This document shows positions 53,341 through 63,047 of a DNA stretch of 64,000 nucleotides, piece after piece. How positions within the stretch are numbered: position 1 is the stretch's first letter; each line of letters begins with the position of its first letter. Source of the stretch: Clostridium caldaquaticum (GTDB lineage: Bacteria > Bacillota > Clostridia > Clostridiales > Clostridiaceae); contig NZ_JAMSKT010000005.1 in assembly GCF_023806125.1 (NCBI RefSeq), positions 62,001-126,000 on the forward strand, read 5' to 3'. Both the position numbers and the translations under genes were made by a program. The notes under the pieces were generated by a model, which worked only from the letters and a program-made list of their open reading frames with translations, was not told the DNA's origin and ran no database searches.

Positions 53341-55307
53341 GAGATAATCTCCTTTTGAAGTATAGTTTTATATTCAATATAAGTCCTAGCTTTGCTTATG
53401 CTTTCAATAAGCTTTTTGTTTTGACATAGTTTAAGTAATTCTTCATAAGTTTTGATTAACAAGTCGTGATCTATATTATCCTTAGGTATTATCATAAGAA
53501 TTATTATTTTAACCTCGTTTCCTCCCCAGTTAACAGGCTTATCCAAAATCCCCATAGATAAAGTTATTTTATCTGATTGCTCACTTACCGCATGAGGTAT
53601 AGCCACATAGTTTCCAAAAGCAGTTGGAGACTTTAATTCTCTTTCGATAACTCTCTCTTTGAAATTTTTATCTATATTCCCAAGATTAATAATTTTATCA
53701 AGCATATCTGAAAGATTGTCAATAAAAGTTGTCTTATTAAGTAAAAAGAACATATTTTCCTTTATAGTCATCTGCATTAGTGAAAGTCCTGGTTCAGTTA
53801 TTTCAGAATTATATTTCTTATTGTAATATTTCTTTTCTATCTCTTTTATAAGTTCATTTTCATTAAATAAAGCAGATACCTTAATTATTGGTGCTTCTGT
53901 ATCTATTCCAATATTAACTGTTGTAAATATAACATCATAGCTGTCTAACAGTTCCTTTGTTAAATTTATATCTGAAAAAGTATTTATAATCTTTCCTTCT
54001 CCTAAAAGCTTTCTAAGCTTTATGTAGAGAAGCCTGGCTGTTCCTAACCCTGTCCCGCAGACTAAAGCCACTTTTTCTATATTAGAAAACTTCTGATTAC
54101 TCCTTTCAATATAACTTCCAAAATGCAATGCTATATATCCTATCTCATCTTCACTCACTTTTACATTACATTCTCTTTCTATGGTTTTTGCGGCTATTTT
54201 AGCCATTTCATAGGGTAATGGATAACAACTTTTAATTTCCTTTAAGAGAGGATTATTAGTACTTATATTAAAAGTCAGTCTATTTAAAGTAAAGTTTAAA
54301 TGATACTCAAGACTTAGTATCAACTCTCTATCATATTTAATTTGAATGCCTGTAACAGAAGAAACCTCTTCCAATATTTTATCTACTAAGTGCTTTACAT
54401 AAGGGTTTACTCTAATATCTTCCATTTTATCGTGTTCAATTGGAGCCTTTCTTGCTAAAATAGGAAGAGTTAAAAATATAATTTCATTATGATTAATTTT
54501 AATTTTAAATTCTTTTTCAATTTTCTCTTTTATTTTCTGTGCTAAAATGTACTCCTCAGTCAGACTAATCTTCTCATATTTATTTTCTATTTTTTCTATA
54601 CACTTATTTGCATTATTTCTTATTATCATTACAGTAACATATGTCATTATTCCTCTTAATGTTTCATCAGTTAGATTTACATTACTATGTTCAAATAATT
54701 CCCTTATATAACTTTCAATATTTTTATATAGTCTGCTATCTATGTTTCCAAAATAATATTCGGCTGCACCTACATTATTTAAACCTTTACAAGCCCAATG
54801 CAAAATAAATAGCCTTAAACAAAGCTCATTTCCCTTAATAGCAATACCACCATTTTGCTTTCCTTTAACCTCAACACCATATATATTTAATACATTAGTC
54901 AGCTTTTTTAAATCATTTATAATAGTAGTTCTGCCAACATTAATTTCCTCTGCTAGTTCATCTATTGTAATAGCATCAATGGAATTTACCAATCTTTTTA
55001 TGATATATTTGATTCGCTCCTCTGGTGTATTTAATAACTGCCTTTCATTTTTCTTTAATAATAAAGGCAAGATATTCTCCTCAAAACTTTTATTATCATA
55101 AATTTCAAGCTTATATCCATATCCTCTTATATTTTCTAATTGACAAACTTTTGGAGTTAATAAGTCATTAAGTTGTGAAATATAATTTCTTACTGTTCGC
55201 GTACTTACACCAAGGAGTTCAGCAAAATCATCTATGGTATTATATTCTTTTTGATTAGCTGCTACTAGTATCTGCAGTAGTCTGCTATCAATCAGACTTA
55301 ATTCCAT
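53337..55307 (-). CDS. gutR: PRD-containing sorbitol operon activator
   Basis: A 656-residue BglG/MtlR-class regulator. It has two N-terminal helix-turn-helix modules (EYNTIDDFAELLGVSTRTVRNYI and TIDELAEEINVGRTTIINDL, as separate units) and two PTS regulation domains with conserved His (ALHFGSYIERS). An EIIB-like domain with Cys in VALVCGTGLGTARLL and an EIIA-like domain with His in GNYVAIPHAVSE follow. It is controlled by phosphorylation from the PTS and by sorbitol flux. It is the first gene of the operon; no separate promoter was resolved in 55308-55470. Confidence 0.93.
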   Translation of the reverse strand: MELSLIDSRLLQILVAANQKEYNTIDDFAELLGVSTRTVRNYISQLNDLLTPKVCQLENIRGYGYKLEIYDNKSFEENILPLLLKKNERQLLNTPEERIKYIIKRLVNSIDAITIDELAEEINVGRTTIINDLKKLTNVLNIYGVEVKGKQNGGIAIKGNELCLRLFILHWACKGLNNVGAAEYYFGNIDSRLYKNIESYIRELFEHSNVNLTDETLRGIMTYVTVMIIRNNANKCIEKIENKYEKISLTEEYILAQKIKEKIEKEFKIKINHNEIIFLTLPILARKAPIEHDKMEDIRVNPYVKHLVDKILEEVSSVTGIQIKYDRELILSLEYHLNFTLNRLTFNISTNNPLLKEIKSCYPLPYEMAKIAAKTIERECNVKVSEDEIGYIALHFGSYIERSNQKFSNIEKVALVCGTGLGTARLLYIKLRKLLGEGKIINTFSDINLTKELLDSYDVIFTTVNIGIDTEAPIIKVSALFNENELIKEIEKKYYNKKYNSEITEPGLSLMQMTIKENMFFLLNKTTFIDNLSDMLDKIINLGNIDKNFKERVIERELKSPTAFGNYVAIPHAVSEQSDKITLSMGILDKPVNWGGNEVKIIILMIIPKDNIDHDLLIKTYEELLKLCQNKKLIESISKARTYIEYKTILQKEIIS

Positions 55308-55472
55308 CTACATCTTCCTCTCTATACTATCTGATTATATTTTAATATATATAACATATATAATTAATACATATTTTTTCAAAATTCAATGTGAAAAAAT
55401 TAAACTAATTTTTAATTAACTTATGAATTCTATTGTTTATGTATAACTTAACAAATAATTATCTAAAAAAAT

Positions 55473-55492
55473 ACCAGCATAGTATTGCTGGC
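55473..55492 (-). terminator. Terminator of the MoxR/DUF58 operon
   Basis: Minus-strand GCCAGCA-ATACTA-TGCTGGT hairpin followed by ATTTTTTT, 31 bp past the DUF58 stop. Confidence 0.9.
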
Positions 55493-55522
55493 TTTTTTAT
55501 TTTATAAATCTATTTTTCACTA

Positions 55523-56845
55523 TTACATATAACTTTTATTCTTAACCTGTATATATTTATTTACTGCAGTATACTCAAGTTTTTCCGCTTCACATTCTAT
55601 ACAAAGCACTCCTCTTTTATTTAAAAGGCTTATTATTTTTTTTCTTTCATTCAAAAGCTCAAGAGCAACACCTTTATTAAACAAATCTTCAGTATTATTT
55701 ATTTTATCAGATGCTATCCTTTCTACACTTTCATTTTTTATAACTATTATAATAATTAAATTATTTTTAGAAATAATAGGCAGCACTTTAAGCATACTTT
55801 CTGCCTCTTCTACTGTTTCAAAATCTGTAAATAGAAATATTATGCTTCTATGCCTTTCATTTCTCTTAAAATAATAAAAAGCTTCATCATAATTTGACGT
55901 TAGATTTGTAGACTCAATGTGATAAAGAGTCTCTAGTATTGTATTTCTGTGTCCTGCTCCCTTTCCAGGCATTATCATACTGTTTACTTTAGTGTTAAAT
56001 AATAAAAGTGCAGATTTGTCACCATTTTGATTTACCACTTCTGAAAGCACTAGAGCCGTATTAATAGCTAAGTCCAGCTTTCTATTTCCTCTTACTGTGT
56101 AGCTCATAGGTCTTCCTGAGTCAACAAATATATATACATGCTGGTTTTTCTCAGGCTCATACTGATTTACTATAGGTCTTTGTCCCCTTGCTGTTGCCTT
56201 CCAGTTAATCTTTCTGTATTCATCTCCCGTTACATATTCTCTCAAACTTTCAAAGGAAGTCCCTTTCCCTAGCATTTTCAAATTTCTCTGACCATCCCTG
56301 AGGTTTCTGTTATTCGTTATTGTAAGCCTATACTTACGCAAATTTTTAATATTAGGATAAACTTTATAGTCTCTTTCAAGTTTTACCTTGAACATCTTCA
56401 TGCATAACTTTAGTTTTCCTTCGTATCTAACATGAACATTTTTAAAGACAAAGGCACCTCTTTTCTTTGGCACCACTATATAGTAAAATTCTCTTTTTTC
56501 ATGGGGAGGCACTTTACCTTTCATTATCTTTTCAGAAGCTTTAAAGTGAAACTCTGGCATTTCATCCTTAAGCTCTACATAAATTTCAAAATCATTTTTA
56601 TTATATACACTAAAACTTACAGCCTCATTTTCATAAATAGATAATTTTTCATCTCCAATCCTTTCAATTTCAATAGAATTTTCCTTAGGAGATATAAAGT
56701 AATCTATTATAAGAAGTACAGCACAAATCAGGTTGTAAATTATGAAAAAGCTAAGGTAAACTCCTAAAAATACTGAAAGAGTCAATATTATAAGTCCAAG
56801 GCTCAATATATACACAAAACGTTTTGTAACACTCAAAACTATCAC
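55523..56845 (-). CDS. DUF58-domain protein of the MoxR cluster
   Basis: A 440-residue protein. Two N-terminal hydrophobic helices (about residues 10-48), a beta-rich region (50-150), then the DUF58 motif GKGTSFESLREYVTGDEYRKINWKATAR (in two parts) and a von Willebrand A-like fold with VYIFVDSGRPM (DxS metal site). DUF58 proteins are usually partners of MoxR AAA ATPases, acting as adaptor or chaperone substrates. It is the last gene of the operon. The start is a GTG with a weak site; a TTG three codons later is an alternative. Confidence 0.9.
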   Translation of the reverse strand: MIVLSVTKRFVYILSLGLIILTLSVFLGVYLSFFIIYNLICAVLLIIDYFISPKENSIEIERIGDEKLSIYENEAVSFSVYNKNDFEIYVELKDEMPEFHFKASEKIMKGKVPPHEKREFYYIVVPKKRGAFVFKNVHVRYEGKLKLCMKMFKVKLERDYKVYPNIKNLRKYRLTITNNRNLRDGQRNLKMLGKGTSFESLREYVTGDEYRKINWKATARGQRPIVNQYEPEKNQHVYIFVDSGRPMSYTVRGNRKLDLAINTALVLSEVVNQNGDKSALLLFNTKVNSMIMPGKGAGHRNTILETLYHIESTNLTSNYDEAFYYFKRNERHRSIIFLFTDFETVEEAESMLKVLPIISKNNLIIIIVIKNESVERIASDKINNTEDLFNKGVALELLNERKKIISLLNKRGVLCIECEAEKLEYTAVNKYIQVKNKSYM

Positions 56846-56953
56846 TCACTCTCTATTTAGTTAATTTCATTTAATAAATCTGTATTTAAGCTGGAAAATT
56901 CTCATATTTCTTAAAATTTTCCTAAAGTTTAAATAGCAGATTTACTTTGAAAT

Positions 56954-57919
56954 TTACCTTGGCACTTTTACTTTTGAAAGTATATCGTTAAGCACCTGCT
57001 CACTCTTAACTCCTTCAAGCTCCAGCTCCGGCTTTAAAACTATACGATGTCTTAAAGTTGGGATAGCCATTTTCTTTATATCCTCTGGAATAACGTAATC
57101 ACGTCCATTATAGGCTGCACAAGCCTTTGCACATTGTAAGAGTGCAATAGAACCTCTTGGAGAGCTTCCTATATCAATAGTTTCATTATTTCTGGTTTCT
57201 GAAATAATATTTACTATGTATTTTAAAAGGTCTTCCTCTACTTTAACTCTTTGAACTACCTCTTTGCATCTTAATATATCCTCACCGCTGCAAACCGCCT
57301 TAATGTTAGCTTTATCTAAATCTACACTTGAAAAACCTTCATGATGTCTTTTTAAAACTTCTATTTCTCCTTTATTTGAAGGATAATCAATGATAATCTT
57401 CATCAAAAATCTATCAACAAGAGCCTCTGGAAGAGGATAAGTTCCCTCATATTCAAGAGGATTTTGTGTAGCAAACACCATGTAAGGAGCTGGCAGAGTA
57501 AAACTTTCCCCCTCAATTGAAACCGTTCCATCTGCCATAGCTTCTAAAAGCCCTGCCTGAGTTTTTGGGGGAGTTCTGTTTATTTCATCTGCTAATATAA
57601 AGTTAGTGAAGATAGGTCCTTTTTTAAGTTCAAACTCTCTAGTCTGCATATTAAAGATTTTAGTTCCTGTTATATCTGCCGGCATTAAATCTGGAGTAAA
57701 CTGAATTCTTTTAAAATCTAAGGAAATTACTTTTGAAAGAGCCTTAACCATAAGTGTCTTAGCAAGCCCCGGCACTCCTTCAAGCAGCACATGTCCTCCA
57801 GCAATTAAACTTATTAAAGACTGCTCTATAAGCTCCTCCTGTTCTATAATAACCTTCTTTAATTCTGTATTTATCTTTTCTATAATTTCGTTTACTTTAT
57901 TTTTTTCAAAGTATTCCAA
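56954..57919 (-). CDS. MoxR-family AAA+ ATPase
   Basis: A 321-residue AAA+ ATPase. Walker A GVPGLAKT, Walker B FILADEINRTPPKTQAGLLEAM (Asp-Glu plus the MoxR-specific insert), sensor 1 VFATQNPLEYEGTYPLPEALVDRF and sensor 2 SPRGSIALLQCAKA, each visible. MoxR proteins act as chaperones for VWA/DUF58 partners, here the next gene. TTG start behind GGAGAGAG. It overlaps the DUF4350 gene by 28 bp. Confidence 0.95.
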   Translation of the reverse strand: MEYFEKNKVNEIIEKINTELKKVIIEQEELIEQSLISLIAGGHVLLEGVPGLAKTLMVKALSKVISLDFKRIQFTPDLMPADITGTKIFNMQTREFELKKGPIFTNFILADEINRTPPKTQAGLLEAMADGTVSIEGESFTLPAPYMVFATQNPLEYEGTYPLPEALVDRFLMKIIIDYPSNKGEIEVLKRHHEGFSSVDLDKANIKAVCSGEDILRCKEVVQRVKVEEDLLKYIVNIISETRNNETIDIGSSPRGSIALLQCAKACAAYNGRDYVIPEDIKKMAIPTLRHRIVLKPELELEGVKSEQVLNDILSKVKVPR

Positions 57920-58887
57920 TATAACTCTCTCCTCTTACTTAAAATTTTTCTTAAACTCTCTATTGTACTGATTATATGCATATACTCCTTAGAGCTTTTT
58001 TTAGAATTGTTCTTTTTTGCAAATTCATATACCTTTTCAGCCTTTTTCAAGGAAGGAAGTTTCTCTCTATCCCAATACTTTAGAAAATCTTCCTTAGAAC
58101 AATTTAGTTCCTTTAAAAGACTTTTATAATATATATCAAACATTAAGTCCCAGCATTCAGCCTGTTTATAAAGAGCAGCTGCAGAGTACAGATATTCATT
58201 TTCAGTTCTCTCTGTTTCCTCATAAAAGGGTATAGGCTTTCCAAAACGCTTGCTTTTATAGTAAATAACTGCTGTAAGCACAAATATTAATTGATATATA
58301 ATAAACTTTATTTGAACAGGTATAAAGTCCCACAGCGTGTTTTGAACTTTTTGGACATACATATGACTTTCATTAAAATATATTTTTTTGTTTAAAACTG
58401 TTATCTCGCTATAAAGCTCGTAAGCTTTATCCTTTCTTAAAGCTAAAGTTTTATTAGTTATAGAGTCTATATCAGCACCAATAATCTTGCCTTTTCCGTG
58501 ATTATAAATTTTTAAGCTGCCTTTAATCTCTGGTACTTCTCCATATGCTAAAAACTGAATATTCACAGGAGTAAGATAAACTAAAGTACCACCATTTTTA
58601 ATCCAAGCTTCAACTTCTTCACTATTTGCGTTGAAACCTCCTGTTTCAGCTACAATCTGAACGCTGTTAATATCCTGAGAAGGAACCTGAGCTGTAGTTT
58701 TATCTACGGGATGCTTCAGTTCCTTTAAAGTTTGAAAAAATATACTATAACCAAACCGTCCTTTATTATCCACAATATAACTCGGCAGATTATTTTCTAC
58801 CCTGCTTGAAAGATAAAATGCTCCAATAAGAAACAGTGGAATGAGAATTATAAATAAAATTAAATCTCTGCTAAGCTTTTTCTTCAT
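57892..58887 (-). CDS. DUF4350-domain membrane protein
   Basis: A 331-residue protein with an N-terminal membrane helix (about residues 8-26), an extracytoplasmic DUF4350 domain (SYIVDNKGRFGYSIFFQTLKELKH, EAWIKNGGTLVYLTP in separate parts) with a flavodoxin-like pattern, a second helix near 190-210 and a helical cytoplasmic tail. The function is unknown, but these genes regularly sit between DUF4129 and MoxR genes. It overlaps both neighbours (28 bp with moxR, 17 bp with DUF4129). Confidence 0.85.
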   Translation of the reverse strand: MKKKLSRDLILFIILIPLFLIGAFYLSSRVENNLPSYIVDNKGRFGYSIFFQTLKELKHPVDKTTAQVPSQDINSVQIVAETGGFNANSEEVEAWIKNGGTLVYLTPVNIQFLAYGEVPEIKGSLKIYNHGKGKIIGADIDSITNKTLALRKDKAYELYSEITVLNKKIYFNESHMYVQKVQNTLWDFIPVQIKFIIYQLIFVLTAVIYYKSKRFGKPIPFYEETERTENEYLYSAAALYKQAECWDLMFDIYYKSLLKELNCSKEDFLKYWDREKLPSLKKAEKVYEFAKKNNSKKSSKEYMHIISTIESLRKILSKRRELYWNTLKKIK

Positions 58888-59536
58888 AATTCATCACCTC
58901 ATTCCATAAAAGGCTTACGATTCTATTCCAATTGCTGTAATCGGTACTTTCAACAGATTTTTGTCCATACCAGGAAGAATTGAATATATCCACTAAATAT
59001 TTAAAACTTTTTAAATTAGGAAATTTTCGTGTTTTTAAATAACTATAAATTTCTTCGTTAGTTTTAGTTTCATCTAAATAAACTATATTTTTCTCATGCA
59101 TTAAAAGCAGAAGTGCTATAAATTCATATCTTACGCCTTGCCTGTAATCCTCAGATTTTATAAACTCTGCTGCCTTTTCTCTTAAGCTGTCTGGTGTTGT
59201 CCTGCTGTCTATCTTCTCTCCTAAAATTTCTTTAATTCTGGACTTTTTCTCTAAGCTTCTGTTTATCTTTAATGCTATAAGTATAATAATACCTGCTATA
59301 ACAAGTATTCCAATAATCATAAATATAGTTGAAAGCCTATCCGCTAAAGAAGTTACATTCTTCATATTGGAAAAAGTTCTTTTTAAAAAGTCAATAAACC
59401 AATTTTTAAGACTTTCCTTTATTCTTTCTATTAAATCTCTTAATATATTCTTAAGATGCCTATATTCTGGTCTTTGCAATATATCATCTATAGTGTTATT
59501 AAATTCTATTTGGGATGCTGCTATTAATTTCATCAT
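58871..59536 (-). CDS. DUF4129-domain membrane protein
   Basis: A 221-residue protein. An amphipathic N-terminal region (about 1-60), one strong transmembrane helix (about residues 68-91) and a C-terminal DUF4129 domain (TPDSLREKAAEFIKSEDYRQGVRYEFIALLLLMHEK in parts, then TNEEIYSYLK and WYGQKSVESTDY). Role unknown; it is part of the MoxR/DUF58 envelope cluster. It overlaps the upstream membrane protein gene by 38 bp. Confidence 0.85.
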   Translation of the reverse strand: MMKLIAASQIEFNNTIDDILQRPEYRHLKNILRDLIERIKESLKNWFIDFLKRTFSNMKNVTSLADRLSTIFMIIGILVIAGIIILIALKINRSLEKKSRIKEILGEKIDSRTTPDSLREKAAEFIKSEDYRQGVRYEFIALLLLMHEKNIVYLDETKTNEEIYSYLKTRKFPNLKSFKYLVDIFNSSWYGQKSVESTDYSNWNRIVSLLWNEVMNYEEKA

Positions 59537-60473
59537 TTTTCTGTATTTCCTTTAACTTTAATATTAAATCGAAGCCTTCCTTTTTAAATCTTTGGTTAAA
59601 ATACAAAAAAGTTAACATAATGTATCCTAAAGGCGAAACTATGAGCCAGTATACTATGCTTAATGGAAATTGAAGATAAGTTGCCGCTGCCCCTATTGCA
59701 GCAAGAAAATCCTGCTGAAAATTTAAAAGCCTTAATATTAAGAATACTACACTTCCTAAAAGAGCGAAAAAGCTGTTAATGGATATTCTTACAGCATAAA
59801 GAGTTATAGTTATTAAAAGAGTTGTTCCAAAAAGTTTCCAAAAGTTACTGTGAACTAATGAAAAGCTTCTTTTTATTGAAGCAAATACTCCTTTTTTTTC
59901 TATTACTGCTGCATGAAAGGCAAAGGAAAACCAGGTTATGTAGCCAAATACAACAAATATTGCAAAAATGAAAACTGCAGCCCCAGCAATCATAAGCAGA
60001 ATTACATTTATATCAATACTATTACTTACAGAAAAGGCAGCATTAAGAGCTTTAAAAAGCACATATCCTATTCCTCCAAAGGCGGCTATGCCTGGAATAA
60101 ATAAAATTATGGCACATATAACTATTCCTGCTGTCTTAAAAAAGTTTTTAAAAGAAACTTTAAGGGCACCGTCTACAAGAACTTTCTCCTTAAAATATTC
60201 CTGACTGGAGATTTTAATCATTCCTATATATTGAGTAAAAGAAATAGTCATTATTACAATTGTAAGAAGTGCTATAATCATTCCTATAAGCACAGGACTC
60301 TTAATAAAAACTGCTGAAAGTCCTATAGAAATTCCACCTATAATAATGAGTATGAAAATACTTATAAAAATAATAATTCCATAAATTAAAGTAAAGACAA
60401 CTATAGTCTGCATATATTTTTTTAATATTTCTATAGATTTGTCCATAATTTCTGATAAAGTCATTATTTCCAT
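59499..60473 (-). CDS. Polytopic membrane protein heading the MoxR operon
   Basis: About 324 residues with six or more long hydrophobic helices rich in Ile and Phe, resembling the membrane domain of glycerophosphodiester phosphodiesterases or DUF975-type proteins; no enzyme motif is present. It has the paired motif FHAAVIEKKGVFASIKRSFSLVHSNFWK (in parts), common to such YciC-like proteins. I start at the ATG at 60473 behind AAGGAGG; the frame is open six codons further. First gene of the five-gene operon. Confidence 0.8.
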   Translation of the reverse strand: MEIMTLSEIMDKSIEILKKYMQTIVVFTLIYGIIIFISIFILIIIGGISIGLSAVFIKSPVLIGMIIALLTIVIMTISFTQYIGMIKISSQEYFKEKVLVDGALKVSFKNFFKTAGIVICAIILFIPGIAAFGGIGYVLFKALNAAFSVSNSIDINVILLMIAGAAVFIFAIFVVFGYITWFSFAFHAAVIEKKGVFASIKRSFSLVHSNFWKLFGTTLLITITLYAVRISINSFFALLGSVVFLILRLLNFQQDFLAAIGAAATYLQFPLSIVYWLIVSPLGYIMLTFLYFNQRFKKEGFDLILKLKEIQKNDEINSSIPNRI

Positions 60474-60788
60474 GATTAACCTCCTTCTCATTTAACCTGT
60501 CGACAAAAATATATTTGAATTCCTTATACTGATGATACTTATGTAATTCTATTATAATATTATTAATCTTAAGTTATCAATCTATTTCCTTTTTTACCAA
60601 AAAACAAACATTACTTTCAGTCTTAAAATTTATTTATAAAATATTTCTTCAAAATATTAATTTTATTTTGAAAACTCTTGCTTTTTCTTCCGTCATGTAT
60701 TATCATATAATTGAAAGGAAAATTTCAATATTTTAAATAAATGCAATAGAACTTACATATTATAACTTTTATTGGAGGTGTTTTATAT

Positions 60789-60968
60789 ATGTTCAGTTCA
60801 GACTATGACTATTTAAAAAATTATGAGTTATACGAAAAACAGCTGTCTCTAGGTGATGAGTTTTATAGAAACGAACGTAATTACAACAAACTAAATGGAA
60901 ATTATAGAAACGCAGTAAGCAATATACGCAATATTTTGTTAAGCCTTCCACTCTTTAAGTCCATGTAA
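60789..60968 (+). CDS. Small Tyr/Asn-rich protein of unknown function
   Basis: A 59-residue open frame with a strong ribosome site (GGAGGTG, eight bases before the ATG) and its own terminator, so it is very probably a real gene. It begins MFSSDYDYLKNYELYEKQ, is rich in Tyr and Asn with several Arg, and ends in a short hydrophobic stretch (NILLSLPLFKSM). No signal peptide, no Cys and no motif I recognise. The 297 bp upstream (60492-60788) hold a 7-bp inverted repeat (ATTGAAA at 60710-60716, TTTCAAT at 60723-60729) and no clear promoter. Confidence 0.75.
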   Translation: MFSSDYDYLKNYELYEKQLSLGDEFYRNERNYNKLNGNYRNAVSNIRNILLSLPLFKSM

Positions 60969-61030
60969 TATGTAAGAACCTTAAAAGTAATTTGCAAAAA
61001 TCCCTGCATATGATTAAATAAATTAAAGAA

Positions 61031-61069
61031 AACCTCTATTTAGTATGTATTAACAACTAAATAGAGGTT
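61031..61069. terminator. Bidirectional terminator after the 59-residue gene
   Basis: Fourteen-bp perfect stem AACCTCTATTTAGT and complement with an 11-nt loop, followed by TGTTGTTTT on the plus strand and TTCTTTAATTT on the minus strand. It separates convergent genes. Confidence 0.88.
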
Positions 61070-61165
61070 TGTTGTTTTAATTACGTTTCTATTAATTGCA
61101 ATTTTTATACTGTAAACACATAAAAAGATGTTCCCTAAATAGTGCAGTCTAATTTTTTATAAAAA

Positions 61166-62878
61166 TTATTTAATCTTAACTGCCATATAGAATTCAAACC
61201 CTTTAGCCTGACGAGCTTCTTTTAAATTTCCCGATATATTTAAAAATATAAATTTTACTGCTATTTTTTCATTTTCATCAGTAAAAGTCATTTCCTTAAC
61301 TGGCAACAACTTCTCTGAACTATTTGTTACATGTTTCTTAATAAGTTCATCTGTAAAAGTATTTAAATCTTTTAAATAAACTTCTTTTCCTTCATAACTT
61401 ATTTTAACTACAGCAGAGTCATAGTCATAAAAAGCGTGCAAATTTCCTGATTTAGAATTTAAAGTTCTGGCATCAAAAATATAATCGTAGCCTTTTATAT
61501 CTAAAGGTCCTTCAGAATTATTCAGTACAAAATTAAAATAACTTCCTTCTAAAACATACTGATTTTCAAAACTAAAACCAAACACTTTATCCATATTTTC
61601 AATCTTGAAATCAGCTGGAAGATTCTTTACTTCTGTTAAACTATGGTTTCTATTGAAATAATCAATAATGCTGCTTATTTGAATTCTGTCTTCCTTAGAT
61701 ACATTTGAAGATGCCAGTATTTTACTGTCTGACAACATATTATTTTTTAAAAGCAGGTTTTTCAATCTTTTATTTTGACTGAATTTTGATACAGAAAAGC
61801 TGCTAAAAGGACCAAAAACTGATACTATTGCAAGTACTGTCAAAATTAATGGAATTATTATATTAACAACTTTCTTTCTTATTGAATAATAAATCATTAC
61901 AAAGGTTACCCAAACGGCAAGAACTATTACATAGTATCTGTTTTCTGTTATACCATAGGCATTTATCCTTATAAATATTGAAACAAACATCATTGCTAAA
62001 ACAGGCAGTATTACTTTAGGAAAATATATTACAAATATTTGAGACCATTTTTTTTCTTCTTTAATGGGAGATATTAAAAATAATACTATAACAGTTACAA
62101 CTGAATACCAGAGTACTAAATTTGCAACTAATCCAACGGGCCACTGCCTAGTTATAATTATTTTTGCAAAATAAATGTACAATATTGAGTTATATACTGT
62201 TATAAGAGGCATTACAATATAAAGCAGCAATACTTTTAAAGGTTTAGGATACATCTTTGAAGCCAAACTTTCATTTTTAAGAGGTATTTTAGCTAAAAAG
62301 TGAGTTACTGCAAATATGAATACAACTATAAGCCAAGTGTAGTAGTATACTTTTTCATCTATCCTTATTCCTAAAAGCTTATCTATTGTAAACAGTATTG
62401 CAGAAAGCCCTGCAAAAAGTACAACAGAATAAATTACAGTTATAGAAAAATTCCCTGCAATTTTAACGACATACATTTCAAATTGGTCTTTTTTAGGAAA
62501 ATAGGGGATAAAAATAAAGGTAAGATATAAAGCAAGACTTACAGCTACATATCTGGAAATACTTACCATTCTTAAATCCTTTAGTAAAAGGCTGTAATAA
62601 GTAAATAATAGTAATAAGGAACCTGCATAACTAATAATCAAAGTATAAGTTTTTTCCTTATTAAGTCTTTCAAATAAAAGCCTTATACAAAGCGACACAG
62701 GTATTCCAAGGGCAAGCACCATAGCTATTTTTCCTAGGTTATCCTTATCTGTTGGATTTTCAGAAATAATAATTAATACTGCAGCAACACAAGCTGAAAA
62801 TATAATTGTAAATGGAAATCTTTTTACGCTTAAGTAAAGTGCCATGAACATTGATTTAATATTGATTAATAGCTTCAT
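61166..62878 (-). CDS. DUF4153-domain membrane protein
   Basis: A 570-residue protein. The first ~370 residues contain ten or more hydrophobic helices typical of DUF4153 (for example LLFTYYSLLLKD, VYYYTWLIVVFIFAVTHFLAK). The last ~190 residues form a soluble extracytoplasmic region (DRIQISSIIDYFNRNHSL, KVFGFSFENQYVLEG). The function is unknown. The ATG at 62878 has GGAGG six bases upstream; the frame runs nine codons further without a site. It is monocistronic. Confidence 0.85.
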   Translation of the reverse strand: MKLLINIKSMFMALYLSVKRFPFTIIFSACVAAVLIIISENPTDKDNLGKIAMVLALGIPVSLCIRLLFERLNKEKTYTLIISYAGSLLLLFTYYSLLLKDLRMVSISRYVAVSLALYLTFIFIPYFPKKDQFEMYVVKIAGNFSITVIYSVVLFAGLSAILFTIDKLLGIRIDEKVYYYTWLIVVFIFAVTHFLAKIPLKNESLASKMYPKPLKVLLLYIVMPLITVYNSILYIYFAKIIITRQWPVGLVANLVLWYSVVTVIVLFLISPIKEEKKWSQIFVIYFPKVILPVLAMMFVSIFIRINAYGITENRYYVIVLAVWVTFVMIYYSIRKKVVNIIIPLILTVLAIVSVFGPFSSFSVSKFSQNKRLKNLLLKNNMLSDSKILASSNVSKEDRIQISSIIDYFNRNHSLTEVKNLPADFKIENMDKVFGFSFENQYVLEGSYFNFVLNNSEGPLDIKGYDYIFDARTLNSKSGNLHAFYDYDSAVVKISYEGKEVYLKDLNTFTDELIKKHVTNSSEKLLPVKEMTFTDENEKIAVKFIFLNISGNLKEARQAKGFEFYMAVKIK

Positions 62879-62989
62879 AAAATACCTCCATTGCTTATTT
62901 TCCATAATTTACTTATATTCATCATACAATATAATTTATATAAATCCAATAATTATTTATTGTTTTTCACTAATTAATTGCAAAAATAA

Positions 62990-63011
62990 AACCAGTAAAC
63001 AATTACCGGTT
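62990..63011 (-). terminator. Terminator of the thioesterase gene
   Basis: Minus-strand AACCGGTAA-TTG-TTTACTGGTT hairpin followed by TTATTTTTG, 36 bp past the thioesterase stop. Confidence 0.8.
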
Positions 63012-63047
63012 CTATAACTTTTACAAGTATTAACTTTTCTTATTTTA

